NCBI RefSeq assembly: GCF_900105945.1
Contig: NZ_FNSO01000004.1
Location: 930,001-994,000 of the forward strand
Length of the DNA: 64,000 nucleotides
Direction: 5' to 3'
From: Amycolatopsis tolypomycina
GTDB taxonomy: Bacteria; Actinomycetota; Actinomycetes; Mycobacteriales; Pseudonocardiaceae
The first letter of the stretch is position 1. Each line of letters begins with the position of its first letter. The position numbers and the translations under genes were made by a program. Below, one piece after another: positions 15,074 to 23,615 of the stretch. Under the pieces are notes generated by a model. It was not told where the DNA came from and searched no databases. It saw only the letters and a program-made list of their open reading frames with translations.

Positions 15074-16322
15074 GCGCCGACCCTTCCACAGTCACGGGTT
15101 TCAGCCCGAAGAACGCCAGCCCGGCGGCCACGGCGAGGAACGCGGCCAGTACGACGAACCCGGTGGTCGCGGTGCCGGTGACGTCGGTGAGCCAGCCGAC
15201 CAGGTAGGGGCCGGCGAACCCGCCGAGGTTGCCGAGCGCGTTGATCAGGCCCATCGCCACGGCGACGACCTCGATGCCGAGGACCCGGCCGGGGATCGCC
15301 CAGAACGGCCCGTACGGCATGTACAGGCCGGTTGCCACCACGCAGAGCAGGAGCAGCTGCACGGCCGCCGGCCAGTGCACGAGGTTGCCCAGCAGCAGCC
15401 CGGCGATGGCGACCAGCAGCGGCGCCGTGACCGCGAGCCGCCGGTTGCCGGTGCGGTCGGACCACTGCGCGCACGCGACCATCCCGGCCAGCGCCAGCAC
15501 GTACGGCACGGCCGACAGGAAGCCGACGGCGGTGGCCGAGCCGCCGGTCATCGTCTTCACCACCGACGGCAGCCACAGGGAGAAGCCGTAGAAGCCGGTG
15601 ATCCAGAAGAAGTAGACGCCGACCAGCAGCAGCACCTGGCGGTTCGCGAGCGCCTGCCGGTACCCCTGCTTCGCGAACGCCGGCTTCGCGTCTTCTTCGG
15701 CTTGCAAGGTGGTTTCGAGGTACTCGCGTTCCGCCGGCGAGATCCACCTGGCCTGCGCCGGCCGGTCGGCCACCGCGAACCACCAGACGGCCGCCCACAC
15801 CAGCGGCGGCAGCCCTTGCAGGACGAACACCCAGCGCCAGGACATGTGGTCGAGCATGAACCCGGACAGCGGCGACATGAGGATCGCCGAGATCGGCAGG
15901 CACGTCATCCACAGCGCGTTGGCCCGTGCCCGTTCGGCCTGCGGGAACCAGGACGCCAGCAGGATCAGCACCGCCGGCCACACGCCGCCCTCGAACAGGC
16001 CGAGCAGCAGCCGGGCCAGGTACAGCTGGGTTTCGTTCCGCACCAGCCCGCACAGCACCGCCGCGACCGCCCACGCGATCATCAGGATCAGCACGGTCCT
16101 GCGGGCGCTCCACTTCGCCGCCAGGACCGCCGCCGGGATCTGCAGCACGAGGTAGCCGACGAAGAAGATGCCGCTCGCCAGGCCCTTCGCGCCGGCGGAC
16201 AGCGGGAAGTCGGCGCCGATGTAGGGCAGGATCACCGCGACGTTCGTGCGGTCGAGGTAGGCCAGCATGTACATGACCACCGCGACCGGGATGACGTACG
16301 CCCAGCGCTTGCCGGGGATCAT
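15045..16322 (-). CDS. MFS transporter, anion:cation symporter type (sugar acid / aromatic acid uptake)
   Basis: 425 residues with twelve predicted membrane helices. The N-terminal region RWAYVIPVAVVMYMLAYLDRTNVAVILPYI matches the ACS family (D-galactonate, tartrate and phthalate-type porters), including the YLDRTNV motif at the end of helix 1. A cytoplasmic loop lies between helices 6 and 7 (PAEREYLETTLQAEEDAKP), another ACS trait. It overlaps pdxA by 4 nt (ATGA) and the DeoR gene by 29 nt. The context with a PdxA-type dehydrogenase and a DeoR sensor suggests import of a sugar acid. The substrate itself is not readable. Confidence 0.88.
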   Translation of the reverse strand: MIPGKRWAYVIPVAVVMYMLAYLDRTNVAVILPYIGADFPLSAGAKGLASGIFFVGYLVLQIPAAVLAAKWSARRTVLILMIAWAVAAVLCGLVRNETQLYLARLLLGLFEGGVWPAVLILLASWFPQAERARANALWMTCLPISAILMSPLSGFMLDHMSWRWVFVLQGLPPLVWAAVWWFAVADRPAQARWISPAEREYLETTLQAEEDAKPAFAKQGYRQALANRQVLLLVGVYFFWITGFYGFSLWLPSVVKTMTGGSATAVGFLSAVPYVLALAGMVACAQWSDRTGNRRLAVTAPLLVAIAGLLLGNLVHWPAAVQLLLLCVVATGLYMPYGPFWAIPGRVLGIEVVAVAMGLINALGNLGGFAGPYLVGWLTDVTGTATTGFVVLAAFLAVAAGLAFFGLKPVTVEGSAHVPAATRHP

Positions 16323-17347
16323 CGGACCCCCGGCGGGTAGATGACGGGCAGTTTCCGCGCGTACGGCGCCAGGGTGGCCGCGGCCTTGAACGCCGCCCGC
16401 ATGGTGCCGTGCGACGCCCGGCCGGTGCCGGCGATGTCGAACGCCGTGCCGTGGTCGACCGACGTGCGCAGGATGGGCAGGCCGACCGTCACCGACACCG
16501 TGCCGTCGAAGTCGTACGTCTTCGCGGCGATGTGGCCCTGGTCGTGGTAGAGCGAGAGCACCCCGTCGAACCGGCCTTGAATCCCTTGGTGGAACACGGA
16601 ATCCGCGGGGATCGGGCCGACCACGTCGAGCCCGGCCACCCGCGCGGCGGCCACGGCCGGGGCGATCGCGATGATCTCCTCGTCGCCGAACTTGCCGTTT
16701 TCCCCGCCGTGCGGGTTGAGCGCCGCCACGGCCAGTCTCGGTTTCTCGGTGCCGAACACCTCCAGCGCGGTGTACGCCTCCCGGATCGCGTGCTCGATGT
16801 TCTCCCGCGTGATCTGGTTGATCGCTTCGCGCAGCGAGAGGTGCCGGGTGGCGAAGAAGATCTTCAGCCCGGAGACCCAGAACATCGTGTTGAACCGGGT
16901 CGACCCGGTCAGCTCGCCGAGCATTTCGGTGTGCCCGAGGTGCTGCGAGCCTGCCGCCCAGATGGCCTCCTTGTTGATCGGCGCGGTCACCACCGCGTCG
17001 ACCTCACCGGCCAGCGCGAGCCGGGTGGCGACCTCGATCGCGCCGACGGCGGCGGCGCCCGCCGTCGCGTTGACCTCGCCCCACGGCAGGTCTTCGGTGA
17101 CCACGCCGAGGTTGAGCACGTCGATCACACCGGTGGTGAAGCGCGCGTCGGCGACCGTGGCGATCGGGTTGATCTCCAGGTGCAGGCCCAGGTGCCGGAC
17201 CAGGCGCTCCAGGACGATCGCGTCGCCCACCGCCACCCCGCGCGCCAGCTGGAGAGCTTCCGGCTCGGCGAGGGTCTTGAGGGTGATCTCCGGGCCGATG
17301 CCGACGGGGTCGCCGAGGGTGACGGCGAGGACGGGGAGGTCGCTCAC
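16319..17347 (-). CDS. PdxA-family 4-phospho-hydroxyacid dehydrogenase, probably catabolic (PdxA2 type)
   Basis: 342 residues from GTG 17347, which has AGGAAG upstream; the frame continues further upstream without a better start. Key segments are VTLGDPVGIGPEITLKTL at the N-terminus, the metal/substrate region GHTEMLGELTGSTRFNTMFWVSGL, LNPHGGENGKFGDEE, DGVLSLYHDQGHIAAKTYDFDGTVSVTVGLP, and DHGTAFDIAGTGRA at the end. PdxA oxidises 4-phospho-hydroxythreonine with NAD. Actinobacteria normally make pyridoxal phosphate through PdxS/PdxT, so a stand-alone PdxA with an MFS porter and DeoR regulator more likely belongs to PdxA2 (4-phospho-D-threonate or erythronate catabolism). The expected DUF1537 kinase is not in the window. 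Confidence 0.88.
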   Translation of the reverse strand: MSDLPVLAVTLGDPVGIGPEITLKTLAEPEALQLARGVAVGDAIVLERLVRHLGLHLEINPIATVADARFTTGVIDVLNLGVVTEDLPWGEVNATAGAAAVGAIEVATRLALAGEVDAVVTAPINKEAIWAAGSQHLGHTEMLGELTGSTRFNTMFWVSGLKIFFATRHLSLREAINQITRENIEHAIREAYTALEVFGTEKPRLAVAALNPHGGENGKFGDEEIIAIAPAVAAARVAGLDVVGPIPADSVFHQGIQGRFDGVLSLYHDQGHIAAKTYDFDGTVSVTVGLPILRTSVDHGTAFDIAGTGRASHGTMRAAFKAAATLAPYARKLPVIYPPGVR

Positions 17348-17446
17348 GGGGTTCTTCCTTCCGGTGGCCGGGACGTGGTTCAGGTGTGTGGTGGCGAGGC
17401 GTGCCGGGTGCCTGAGTTCTTCACCGGAACCTCTCGATTGCGCGAT

Positions 17447-17478
17447 CTGTGCAACTCTTATGACCGAACTGTGCAACT
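17447..17478. promoter_or_regulatory. direct repeat, candidate DeoR operator before pdxA-type gene
   Basis: CTGTGCAACT occurs at 17447-17456 and again at 17469-17478, exactly 22 bp apart (two helical turns). It lies 100-131 nt upstream of the pdxA-like start, in the region divergent from the Hsp70-like gene. DeoR-family proteins commonly bind direct repeats at such spacing. Confidence 0.5.
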
Positions 17479-17606
17479 AGGATGCACCTTGATCACCATC
17501 CGCGTCAAGGAGCAGTGACTTTCCCGGGTCCGCACGCACGGTGACCGCGCGCATGGCAGCATCACCGCGGGCGCCGTTGGGGCGTGTTTTCGCGAAGGGG
17601 AGTGCT

Positions 17607-19454
17607 GTGCGGATCCTGTCGGTGGACCTCGGGACGTCGAACACCGTCGCCGTGCTTTCGGCGCACGGGATGCCGCCCCGGGTCGTCGAGGTGGACGGCT
17701 CGGCCAACATGCCGTCGGCGGTGTTCGCCACCGAAGAGGGCACGATCATGGTCGGCCGCGACGCCGAGCGCCGCGCCCGGCTCGACCCGACGCGCTTCGA
17801 GCCGAACCCCAAGCGCCGCATCGACGAGCAGACCCTGCTGCTCGGCACCGACGTCGTCCCGGTGACCGACGCGCTGGCCGCCATCCTGCGCCGCGTGCTC
17901 GAAGAGACCTCCCGCCAGCTCGGCGGCGAGCAGCCCGACGAGGTCCGGCTGACCCATCCCGCGCAGTGGGGCCAGACCCGCCGCAACGTGCTGCTGTCCG
18001 CCGCCCGGCTCGCCGGGATGGGCCCGAACATCCTGCTGGTCCCCGAGCCGGTGGCCGCCGCGGCGCACTTCGCGTCGTTCCCCGGCAAGTCGCTCGCGCC
18101 CGGGCAGGCGCTCGCCGTCTACGACCTGGGCGCGGGCACCTTCGACGTCGCGGTCGTCGGCGCCACGCAGAACGGGTTCACCGTCCTCGCCGAGGACGGC
18201 CTGCCCGATCTCGGCGGCCTCGACGTCGACCAGGCGCTGATGGTGCACGTCGGGCGCGAGGTCTCGCACTCGGACCCGCAGCGCTGGCAGCGGCTGCTGC
18301 GCCCGGAGTCCACCGGCGACCGGCGCACCCGGCGCGCGCTGCAGGAGGACGTCAAGGCGGCCAAGGAGGCCTTGTCGCGGCACCCGCAGACCGAGGTGCC
18401 GATGCCCGAGCCGTTCAAGGACGTCCTGGTCACCCGCGGCGAGCTGGAAGGCCTGGTCCGCCCGGCGATGCTGCGCAGTGTCGAGCTGCTGTCGCGGACG
18501 CTGCGGTCGTCCGGGCTGACCCCGGACCGGCTGGCCGGCATCTACCTCGTCGGCGGGTCGAGCAGGCTGCCACTGGTCGGCACCATGATCGCGGAGAAGC
18601 TCGGCGTCGTGCCGGGCAGCCTCGACCAGCCGGAGACGGCCGTCGCGCTCGGCGCGCAGCACGTGGCCCGCGACGGGCTGTCCGTGCGCACCCAGAACGT
18701 CGAAGGCGCGGTGGCCGCGGGGGCGCCGCCGCACCGCCCGCAGTACGCGCCGCAGCCGCCTCCGCCGCAGTACCCGGGGTACGCGCCGGCGAACTTCCCG
18801 CCGAGCGGCCCGCAGCCGGTGCCGTCGAACTTCCCGGCGTATTCGCCGGCACCGGAGAAGGCCGAGCCGAAGGCGGGCGGGAAGAAGAAGCTGCTGATCG
18901 GGATCGCGGCCGCGGTCGTCGTCGCGCTCGCGGCGGGCCTCACGATCTTCCTCACGTCGTCGTCCTCGGTGCCGACCTACACCGCGGACCAGTGCAAGAC
19001 GCCGGGCCAGGCGGACGACAAGGGCTTCACCGGCTGCCTGCGCCAGCTCGCCGGGAAGATCGCCGACACCGGCGACTGCAAGCGGGGCATGGGCAACGGG
19101 CCGGCGGCGCCGGCGCAGAGCCTGGGGGCCGCCTCGACGTGCTCGGCACCGGGCCGCGCGGGCACCCAGGTGACCTACGTCCACGGCGACAGCGCCGCGG
19201 CGCTCAAGCAGTACACCGACGGCCTGCTCGCCTCGGCGGGCGGCGACCGCACCGAGGCCGACTGGGGCGGCAACGGGCTGAAGGGGCACTACTCGTCGGC
19301 CGCGGGGAAGACGTCGGCGGTGCTCGTGTTCACGGTGGCGGACCGGCCCCTGGCCGGGTTCATCTACCAGCTGAACACGAGTGAGCAGGCGGCGGCGACC
19401 ACGCCCGGCACGCTGGCCGACTACTTCGAGGCGAGCGTCCAGCCGGGTCAGTAG
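17607..19454 (+). CDS. membrane-anchored Hsp70-family protein with extracytoplasmic Cys-containing domain
   Basis: 615 residues from GTG 17607 behind AAGGGGAG. Residues 1-357 are an Hsp70/actin-like ATPase: phosphate 1 VDLGTSNTVAV, phosphate 2 VYDLGAGTFDVAVV, and adenosine motif IYLVGGSSRLPLVG. The DnaK peptide-binding domain is absent. Instead a Pro-rich linker (about 375-420) and a single membrane helix (about 428-449) follow, and then a 165-residue presumed external domain with four cysteines (QCKTPG, GCLRQL, DCKRG, TCSAPG). The architecture matches actinobacterial Hsp70 family proteins of unknown role, possibly cell-envelope stress sensing. Confident on domains, not on function. Single gene, divergent from pdxA. 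Confidence 0.85.
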   Translation: MRILSVDLGTSNTVAVLSAHGMPPRVVEVDGSANMPSAVFATEEGTIMVGRDAERRARLDPTRFEPNPKRRIDEQTLLLGTDVVPVTDALAAILRRVLEETSRQLGGEQPDEVRLTHPAQWGQTRRNVLLSAARLAGMGPNILLVPEPVAAAAHFASFPGKSLAPGQALAVYDLGAGTFDVAVVGATQNGFTVLAEDGLPDLGGLDVDQALMVHVGREVSHSDPQRWQRLLRPESTGDRRTRRALQEDVKAAKEALSRHPQTEVPMPEPFKDVLVTRGELEGLVRPAMLRSVELLSRTLRSSGLTPDRLAGIYLVGGSSRLPLVGTMIAEKLGVVPGSLDQPETAVALGAQHVARDGLSVRTQNVEGAVAAGAPPHRPQYAPQPPPPQYPGYAPANFPPSGPQPVPSNFPAYSPAPEKAEPKAGGKKKLLIGIAAAVVVALAAGLTIFLTSSSSVPTYTADQCKTPGQADDKGFTGCLRQLAGKIADTGDCKRGMGNGPAAPAQSLGAASTCSAPGRAGTQVTYVHGDSAAALKQYTDGLLASAGGDRTEADWGGNGLKGHYSSAAGKTSAVLVFTVADRPLAGFIYQLNTSEQAAATTPGTLADYFEASVQPGQ

Positions 19455-19470
19455 CCGTCGCGCCCGCTGG

Positions 19471-19476
19471 TTAGAG
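19471..19476 (+). promoter_or_regulatory. leaderless -10 element for the DUF3046 gene
   Basis: TTAGAGT-type hexamer (TAGAGT) sits about 8 nt before ATG 19485, with no ribosome-binding site between. This matches the leaderless layout seen repeatedly in this window. Confidence 0.4.
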
Positions 19477-19484
19477 TGGGCTCG

Positions 19485-19679
19485 ATGCGAATCACGGTTT
19501 TCCGGCGGCTGATGGCCGAGGAGTTCGGCTCCGGCCGAGCTCAGGTGCTGGCCAGGGACCACGTCCTGAGCGGGCTCGGCGGCCGCACCGTCGACCAGGC
19601 GCTGACCGCAGGAATCCCGGCGAAGGAGATCTGGCGCGAGGTCTGCGACGCCTTCGACGTGCCGGCCGAACGACGCTGA
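19485..19679 (+). CDS. DUF3046 family protein
   Basis: 64 residues, MRITVFRRLMAEEFG at the start and IPAKEIWREVCDAFDVP near the end, the whole length of the DUF3046 family. It is a small soluble helical protein conserved just upstream of recA in many actinobacteria, which agrees with its place here 238 nt before recA. Its molecular role is unknown. The ATG at 19485 is preferred over an in-frame start 9 nt upstream because of the TAGAGT element. Confidence 0.9.
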   Translation: MRITVFRRLMAEEFGSGRAQVLARDHVLSGLGGRTVDQALTAGIPAKEIWREVCDAFDVPAERR

Positions 19680-19751
19680 CCTGCGGTTGTGGGAGTGCGC
19701 ACCGACCCGGGCGGGCGAAAATCCTACCGCAAGGGTGTGTCGCTGCCGACC

Positions 19752-19767
19752 TCGAACAGGTGTTCGT
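19752..19767. promoter_or_regulatory. SOS box upstream of recA
   Basis: TCGAAC-AGGT-GTTCGT matches the actinobacterial LexA box TCGAAC-N4-GTTCGA with one mismatch. It lies 150 nt before the recA start and fits LexA-controlled transcription of recA. Confidence 0.85.
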
Positions 19768-19824
19768 CTAAGGTGTTGTCCACATCGGGTCCAGCGATCC
19801 ACAGATTGGGCGCCGCGCCTGGAA

Positions 19825-19847
19825 TTGTCGGTCCCCGCCGCTAGCGT
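19825..19847 (+). promoter_or_regulatory. DNA-damage promoter of the RecA-NDp (ClpR/PafBC-dependent) type
   Basis: TTGTCGGT, then a 10-nt gap, then GCTAGCGT reproduces the mycobacterial LexA-independent damage promoter pattern (TTGTCRGTG-N8-TAnnnT). With the SOS box 60 nt upstream, recA has both damage-response inputs, as in mycobacteria. Confidence 0.7.
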
Positions 19848-19917
19848 CGGACCGGACAGCTGAAGAACCGACACAGAGAGCCCCTGACAGGGCTCCGACC
19901 AGCGAGGTGGACTTTCC

Positions 19918-20964
19918 ATGCCTGCAGCACCCGACAAGGACAAGGCGCTCGAGCTCGCGCTCGCACAGATCGACAAGCAGTACGGCAAGGGCTCGGTGAT
20001 GCGCCTCGGCGAGGACACCCGGCCGCCCATCGCCGTGATCCCCACCGGCTCGATCGCCCTCGACGTCGCGCTCGGCATCGGGGGGCTGCCCCGCGGCCGG
20101 GTCGTCGAGATCTACGGCCCGGAATCCTCCGGTAAGACCACGGTCGCGCTGCACGCGGTCGCGAACGCGCAGCGCGCCGGCGGCATCGCGGCGTTCATCG
20201 ACGCGGAGCACGCGCTCGACCCGGAGTACGCGAAGAACCTCGGCGTCGACACCGACGCGCTGCTCGTGTCGCAGCCGGACACGGGTGAGCAGGCCCTCGA
20301 GATCGCGGACATGCTGATCCGCTCCGGCGCCCTCGACATCCTGGTCATCGACTCCGTGGCCGCGCTCGTGCCGCGCGCGGAAATCGAAGGCGAGATGGGT
20401 GACTCGCACGTCGGCCTCCAGGCCCGCCTGATGAGCCAGGCGCTGCGGAAGATCACCGGTGCGCTGTCCAACTCCGGCACCACCGCGATCTTCATCAACC
20501 AGCTCCGCGAGAAGGTCGGCGTCATGTTCGGCTCCCCGGAGACCACCACCGGTGGTAAGGCGCTGAAGTTCTACGCGTCGGTCCGCCTGGACGTCCGCCG
20601 CATCGAGACCATGAAGGACGCCGGCGAGGCGGTCGGCAACCGGACCCGCGTCAAGATCGTCAAGAACAAGGTGGCCCCGCCCTTCAAGCAGGCCGAGTTC
20701 GACATCCTGTACGGCCAGGGCATCTCCCGCGAGGGCTCGCTCATCGACATGGGTGTCGATCAGGCCATCGTGCGCAAGTCGGGCGCCTGGTACACCTACG
20801 AGGGCGACCAGCTCGGCCAGGGCAAGGAGAACGCGCGCCGGTTCCTGCGCGACAACCCGGACATCGCCAACGAGATCGAGAAGCGCATCAAGGAGAAGCT
20901 CGGCATCGGGCCGCAGCTCGACGCGGACGCCGTCGAGGCGGTTCCGGCGCCGGTCGACTTCTGA
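19918..20964 (+). CDS. recA: recombinase RecA
   Basis: 348 residues. Walker A GPESSGKT is at 67-74, Walker B is [21 protein letters not shown], the L2 region is [36 protein letters not shown], and the usual C-terminal domain follows ([22 protein letters not shown]). No intein interrupts it, unlike some mycobacterial recA genes. RecA forms ATP-dependent filaments on single-stranded DNA, drives strand exchange and triggers LexA self-cleavage. Two damage-responsive elements lie upstream and a hairpin separates it from recX downstream. Length and sequence are fully typical. Confidence 0.98.
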   Translation: MPAAPDKDKALELALAQIDKQYGKGSVMRLGEDTRPPIAVIPTGSIALDVALGIGGLPRGRVVEIYGPESSGKTTVALHAVANAQRAGGIAAFIDAEHALDPEYAKNLGVDTDALLVSQPDTGEQALEIADMLIRSGALDILVIDSVAALVPRAEIEGEMGDSHVGLQARLMSQALRKITGALSNSGTTAIFINQLREKVGVMFGSPETTTGGKALKFYASVRLDVRRIETMKDAGEAVGNRTRVKIVKNKVAPPFKQAEFDILYGQGISREGSLIDMGVDQAIVRKSGAWYTYEGDQLGQGKENARRFLRDNPDIANEIEKRIKEKLGIGPQLDADAVEAVPAPVDF

Positions 20965-20981
20965 TCGTCCGGCGTGGGTGA

Positions 20982-21010
20982 GCCCACCGTGGTCCAGGTC
21001 CACGGTGGGC
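20982..21010 (+). terminator. recA-recX intergenic hairpin
   Basis: An 11-bp perfect stem, GCCCACCGTGG and CCACGGTGGGC, with a 7-nt loop sits 18 nt after the recA stop and 22 nt before the recX start. As in other bacteria, it probably attenuates read-through so RecX is made at a much lower level than RecA. Confidence 0.7.
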
Positions 21011-21032
21011 GTGAAGATGAGGAGTGACTCAG

Positions 21033-21578
21033 GTGGCCAGGGCGCCCAAGGTGCTGCCGGCCGAGCTTCCTCCTGAGGAGCGGTACAAGAAGGCCAAGGA
21101 GATCTGCTTCGATCTCCTGGCTGCTCGTCCGCGCACCCAGGAGGAGCTGCGGCAGGCGTTGCACCGCAAGGGGTTCGACGAGGAGACCTGCGAGACCCTG
21201 CTCGGCAAGCTCGACCGGGCCGGGCTGGTCAACGACGCCGAGTTCGCGGAACTGTGGGTGAAGTCCCGGCACGCGAACCAGGGCCTGTCCCGCACGGCGC
21301 TGGTGGCCGAACTGCGGCGCAAGGGCGTCGACGGCGAGGTCGCCGCGCAGGCGGCCGGCGAGGTCGACCGCGAGTCCGAGGAGCAGATGGCCAGGGAACT
21401 GGTCCGCAAGCGCCTCGGGTCGCTCGGCAACGTCGACGAACAGACCGCCCTGCGGCGGCTGCTCGGCTTCCTCGCGCGCAAGGGCTACCCACAAGGACTC
21501 GCCTACACCGTGATCAGGGAAGAACTCCGCGCGTACGGCGCGGAGTCCACCCTGCTCGACGACGCCGTCATCGACTGA
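21033..21578 (+). CDS. recX: RecA modulator RecX
   Basis: 181 residues from GTG 21033, chosen because AGGAG lies 8 nt upstream; GTG 21024 in the same frame has no such site. It contains the three-helix RecX repeats: AKEICFDLLAARPRTQEELRQALHRKGFDEETCETLLGKLDRAGLVNDAEFAELWV, then a second repeat LSRTALVAELRRKGVDGE and a third ending LLGFLARKGYPQGLAYTVIREEL. RecX caps and regulates RecA filaments. It follows recA after a hairpin and must be partly co-transcribed with it. Confidence 0.95.
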   Translation: MARAPKVLPAELPPEERYKKAKEICFDLLAARPRTQEELRQALHRKGFDEETCETLLGKLDRAGLVNDAEFAELWVKSRHANQGLSRTALVAELRRKGVDGEVAAQAAGEVDRESEEQMARELVRKRLGSLGNVDEQTALRRLLGFLARKGYPQGLAYTVIREELRAYGAESTLLDDAVID

Positions 21579-21682
21579 CGGTCGCCAGCCACAGGACCGT
21601 CGAGCAGCCCGGCGGGTCCGGGGCAGAGCGAAGTCAGCGTAGGAGATGATGACCCGGCTGCTCACGGACCGAGATGCCGAGC

Positions 21683-23383
21683 CTAAGGGATCACGCTGAT
21701 CTGCAGCGGTATGTTCGCGGACGTCAGTGAGATCGCAGCGGACACCAGGGCTGATCGTGCGAAGGTGAAGAGGGTGCTCGGCAGAAGCGGCTTGTCGGAT
21801 CGATGAATCGCGTATACCAACCCCTCAGGCCTGGAGCCGAGCGTATCGGCTCTGGCGGGGTCCTGCTCTCGGACCAGTTCGACGAACTCGGTCCACGTGG
21901 CCGGATCGTTGAGGCTCTCAACGGCCACCAGGCCTTGGGCGAAAAGGTGACTGAGGACAGAGGAGCCAGTCCCGCTACTGACCTTCTTCACGTGGACGAG
22001 AAAGTTGTCGGGACCCAGCAGATCGCAGGTTTCGAACCCTTGTGGATGAACCCTCGTTCTGAGCAACTTGCGATCGAGACACAGGAAACGGTCGTCCACC
22101 GCAGGGACGTATCCGTTGTAGTCGCGTTCGTGCACTGAGTTGGTCGTGGAGCTGAGCGGGGCCATGTTCCAAGCTGGAAGTGTCCATGTCGGAGTGTTCG
22201 CGAACGCCTCGGTGACGATCCGGTCCACGTGCCGGAGGTACTTGTCGCCGAGTCGGTACCAATCGCCGTCGAGAAGGATGTAGCGACACGTGGGATCGAT
22301 GATCTCGGCAGCCATCCAATGGAGCGCACTGACATTTCCGCCGAGAGATTTGCCGGTTTCGTCAAGGCCTTCGATTGTGCTGGTGCGTAGTGTCCGGAGC
22401 TGGTCCCCGGTGGGCTGGCTCACGACCCCCGAGCGGAGGTCATCGATGCCGAGGTCATCAGTGTCGATCCGAACGCTTCCGACGTGGCCTCGGTAGATGC
22501 GAACATCCGGACCGTCGTAGTACCTCGCAGGATAGGCGATGCCTACTTCGCCGCGATCCGGATCTGGATGCGCAAGCAGGTCGACCACGGTCGAATCGAG
22601 TAGATCCCGCAGATCGTGTCCGGGTGCAAGACGGCGTACCCATTGCAGCGGCTCCAGCCGATCGCGAACCTTCAACTGGGCGACGACCTGAGTCAACTCG
22701 CGCAAGTCCGACGTCAGAGATTCCCCTTGGATGCCCAGGGGAAGCTGGACCCCGTCGCCGCACTCCAAGTTGAGTCGGAAGTTCCGGTAGTTGCCGCGTT
22801 GTCGGACGTAGGCAAGGTCGACCGTGATGTCGCCGTGCACCTTGCCGCTGAGCTTACGCACCAGTTCGGCGTGTTCTCTCAGGCCGAATGCCCAGAGACC
22901 TTGGCCGCCAGGGACCATGTTCTGGTCGACTCTTGCCTTGGCGCTGAGCGCCCACCGTGTAATGCGACGGATCTCGTCGGGATCAAGCAGCCGGACTGCT
23001 ACGTCGAGGCCGAACTCGCGGTCGAGCTTGCTGTCTCGCAGGTATCGCCACCCGTGCCCGAAGGTCAGTGCGTAGTTGATGTCGTCAATCCGAAGGAACA
23101 GGGCGGCGGAGGCGGTAGCGCTGGTGAAGCCGAGGTCAATCCCGGTCAACGAAGTGATCGCCGGAACCCACTCCACCACGTCCGCCGGTGACTCACCTGA
23201 AATCAACAGGCCCGGTATCGAACCGACTCGAACTTCGTGGTGGGTGAACCTCTCCGCCGTGTCCTCGAGAATCTTCAGCGCGGCGAGTTCCTGCAGGGAG
23301 TCGGCCGGATACATCCGGTACAGGCTCATCTTGCGTGTCGGGAATGAGTTCGGCTCGTCTGCTCCGATCGGGTGCTCGGTCAT
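21683..23383 (-). CDS. TIGR04141 / DUF6119 family protein (sporadically distributed)
   Basis: 566 residues spanning the whole family. Recognisable blocks are the N-terminal MSLYRMYPADSLQELAAL, the family hallmark LTFGHGWRYLRDSKLDREFGLDVAVRLLDPDEIRRI near residue 130, the central YYDGPDVRIYRGH, the LLDGDWYRLGDKYLRHVDRIV strand-helix near residue 385, and the terminal FTFARSALVSAAISLTSANIPLQISVI. The family is patchily distributed and often found in variable loci next to restriction or defence genes; its biochemical role is not established to my knowledge. Its GC content and codon choice (many AT-ending codons) differ sharply from recX and the MFS gene, indicating horizontal transfer. No partner gene or ribosome-binding site is evident, so it acts alone or its partner was lost. 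Confidence 0.8.
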   Translation of the reverse strand: MTEHPIGADEPNSFPTRKMSLYRMYPADSLQELAALKILEDTAERFTHHEVRVGSIPGLLISGESPADVVEWVPAITSLTGIDLGFTSATASAALFLRIDDINYALTFGHGWRYLRDSKLDREFGLDVAVRLLDPDEIRRITRWALSAKARVDQNMVPGGQGLWAFGLREHAELVRKLSGKVHGDITVDLAYVRQRGNYRNFRLNLECGDGVQLPLGIQGESLTSDLRELTQVVAQLKVRDRLEPLQWVRRLAPGHDLRDLLDSTVVDLLAHPDPDRGEVGIAYPARYYDGPDVRIYRGHVGSVRIDTDDLGIDDLRSGVVSQPTGDQLRTLRTSTIEGLDETGKSLGGNVSALHWMAAEIIDPTCRYILLDGDWYRLGDKYLRHVDRIVTEAFANTPTWTLPAWNMAPLSSTTNSVHERDYNGYVPAVDDRFLCLDRKLLRTRVHPQGFETCDLLGPDNFLVHVKKVSSGTGSSVLSHLFAQGLVAVESLNDPATWTEFVELVREQDPARADTLGSRPEGLVYAIHRSDKPLLPSTLFTFARSALVSAAISLTSANIPLQISVIP

Positions 23384-23615
23384 CCAGGGATCGATAGCAA
23401 CGTCGGCTGTTCAAGTCCATGGTTTCCGAGAGGTGTTCACCCGGTCGGCTCACGGGTGAGACTCCGCAGTTATCCAAAGTGGACATATAGGGGTCATTTT
23501 CTGGAAAATCCGAGGACTCGGCTCTAGGTTTCGGAGTCTGATTCCGCGCCGAAGTTCCGATCCGTGGCAACGACACTCCATTCAGGCGGTATGAAGTGCA
23601 GTCACGGTGGCGGTG
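23384..23615. promoter_or_regulatory. AT-richer upstream region of the TIGR04141 gene
   Basis: This 232-nt stretch is clearly lower in GC than its surroundings. It holds a 6-bp inverted repeat (ATTTTC-TG-GAAAAT, 23496-23509) and TATATG/GGATAAC hexamers on the minus strand that could act as a -10 element. No gene was seen. It looks imported together with the 21683-23383 gene. Confidence 0.4.

Noticed and set aside
16319..17476. Longer PdxA start at 17476
   Set aside because: It would translate the promoter and the DeoR-type repeat; GTG 17347 has a good ribosome site.
21578..21683. Possible attachment site beside the low-GC gene
   Set aside because: No tRNA gene, integrase or direct repeat pair was seen in flanking sequence.
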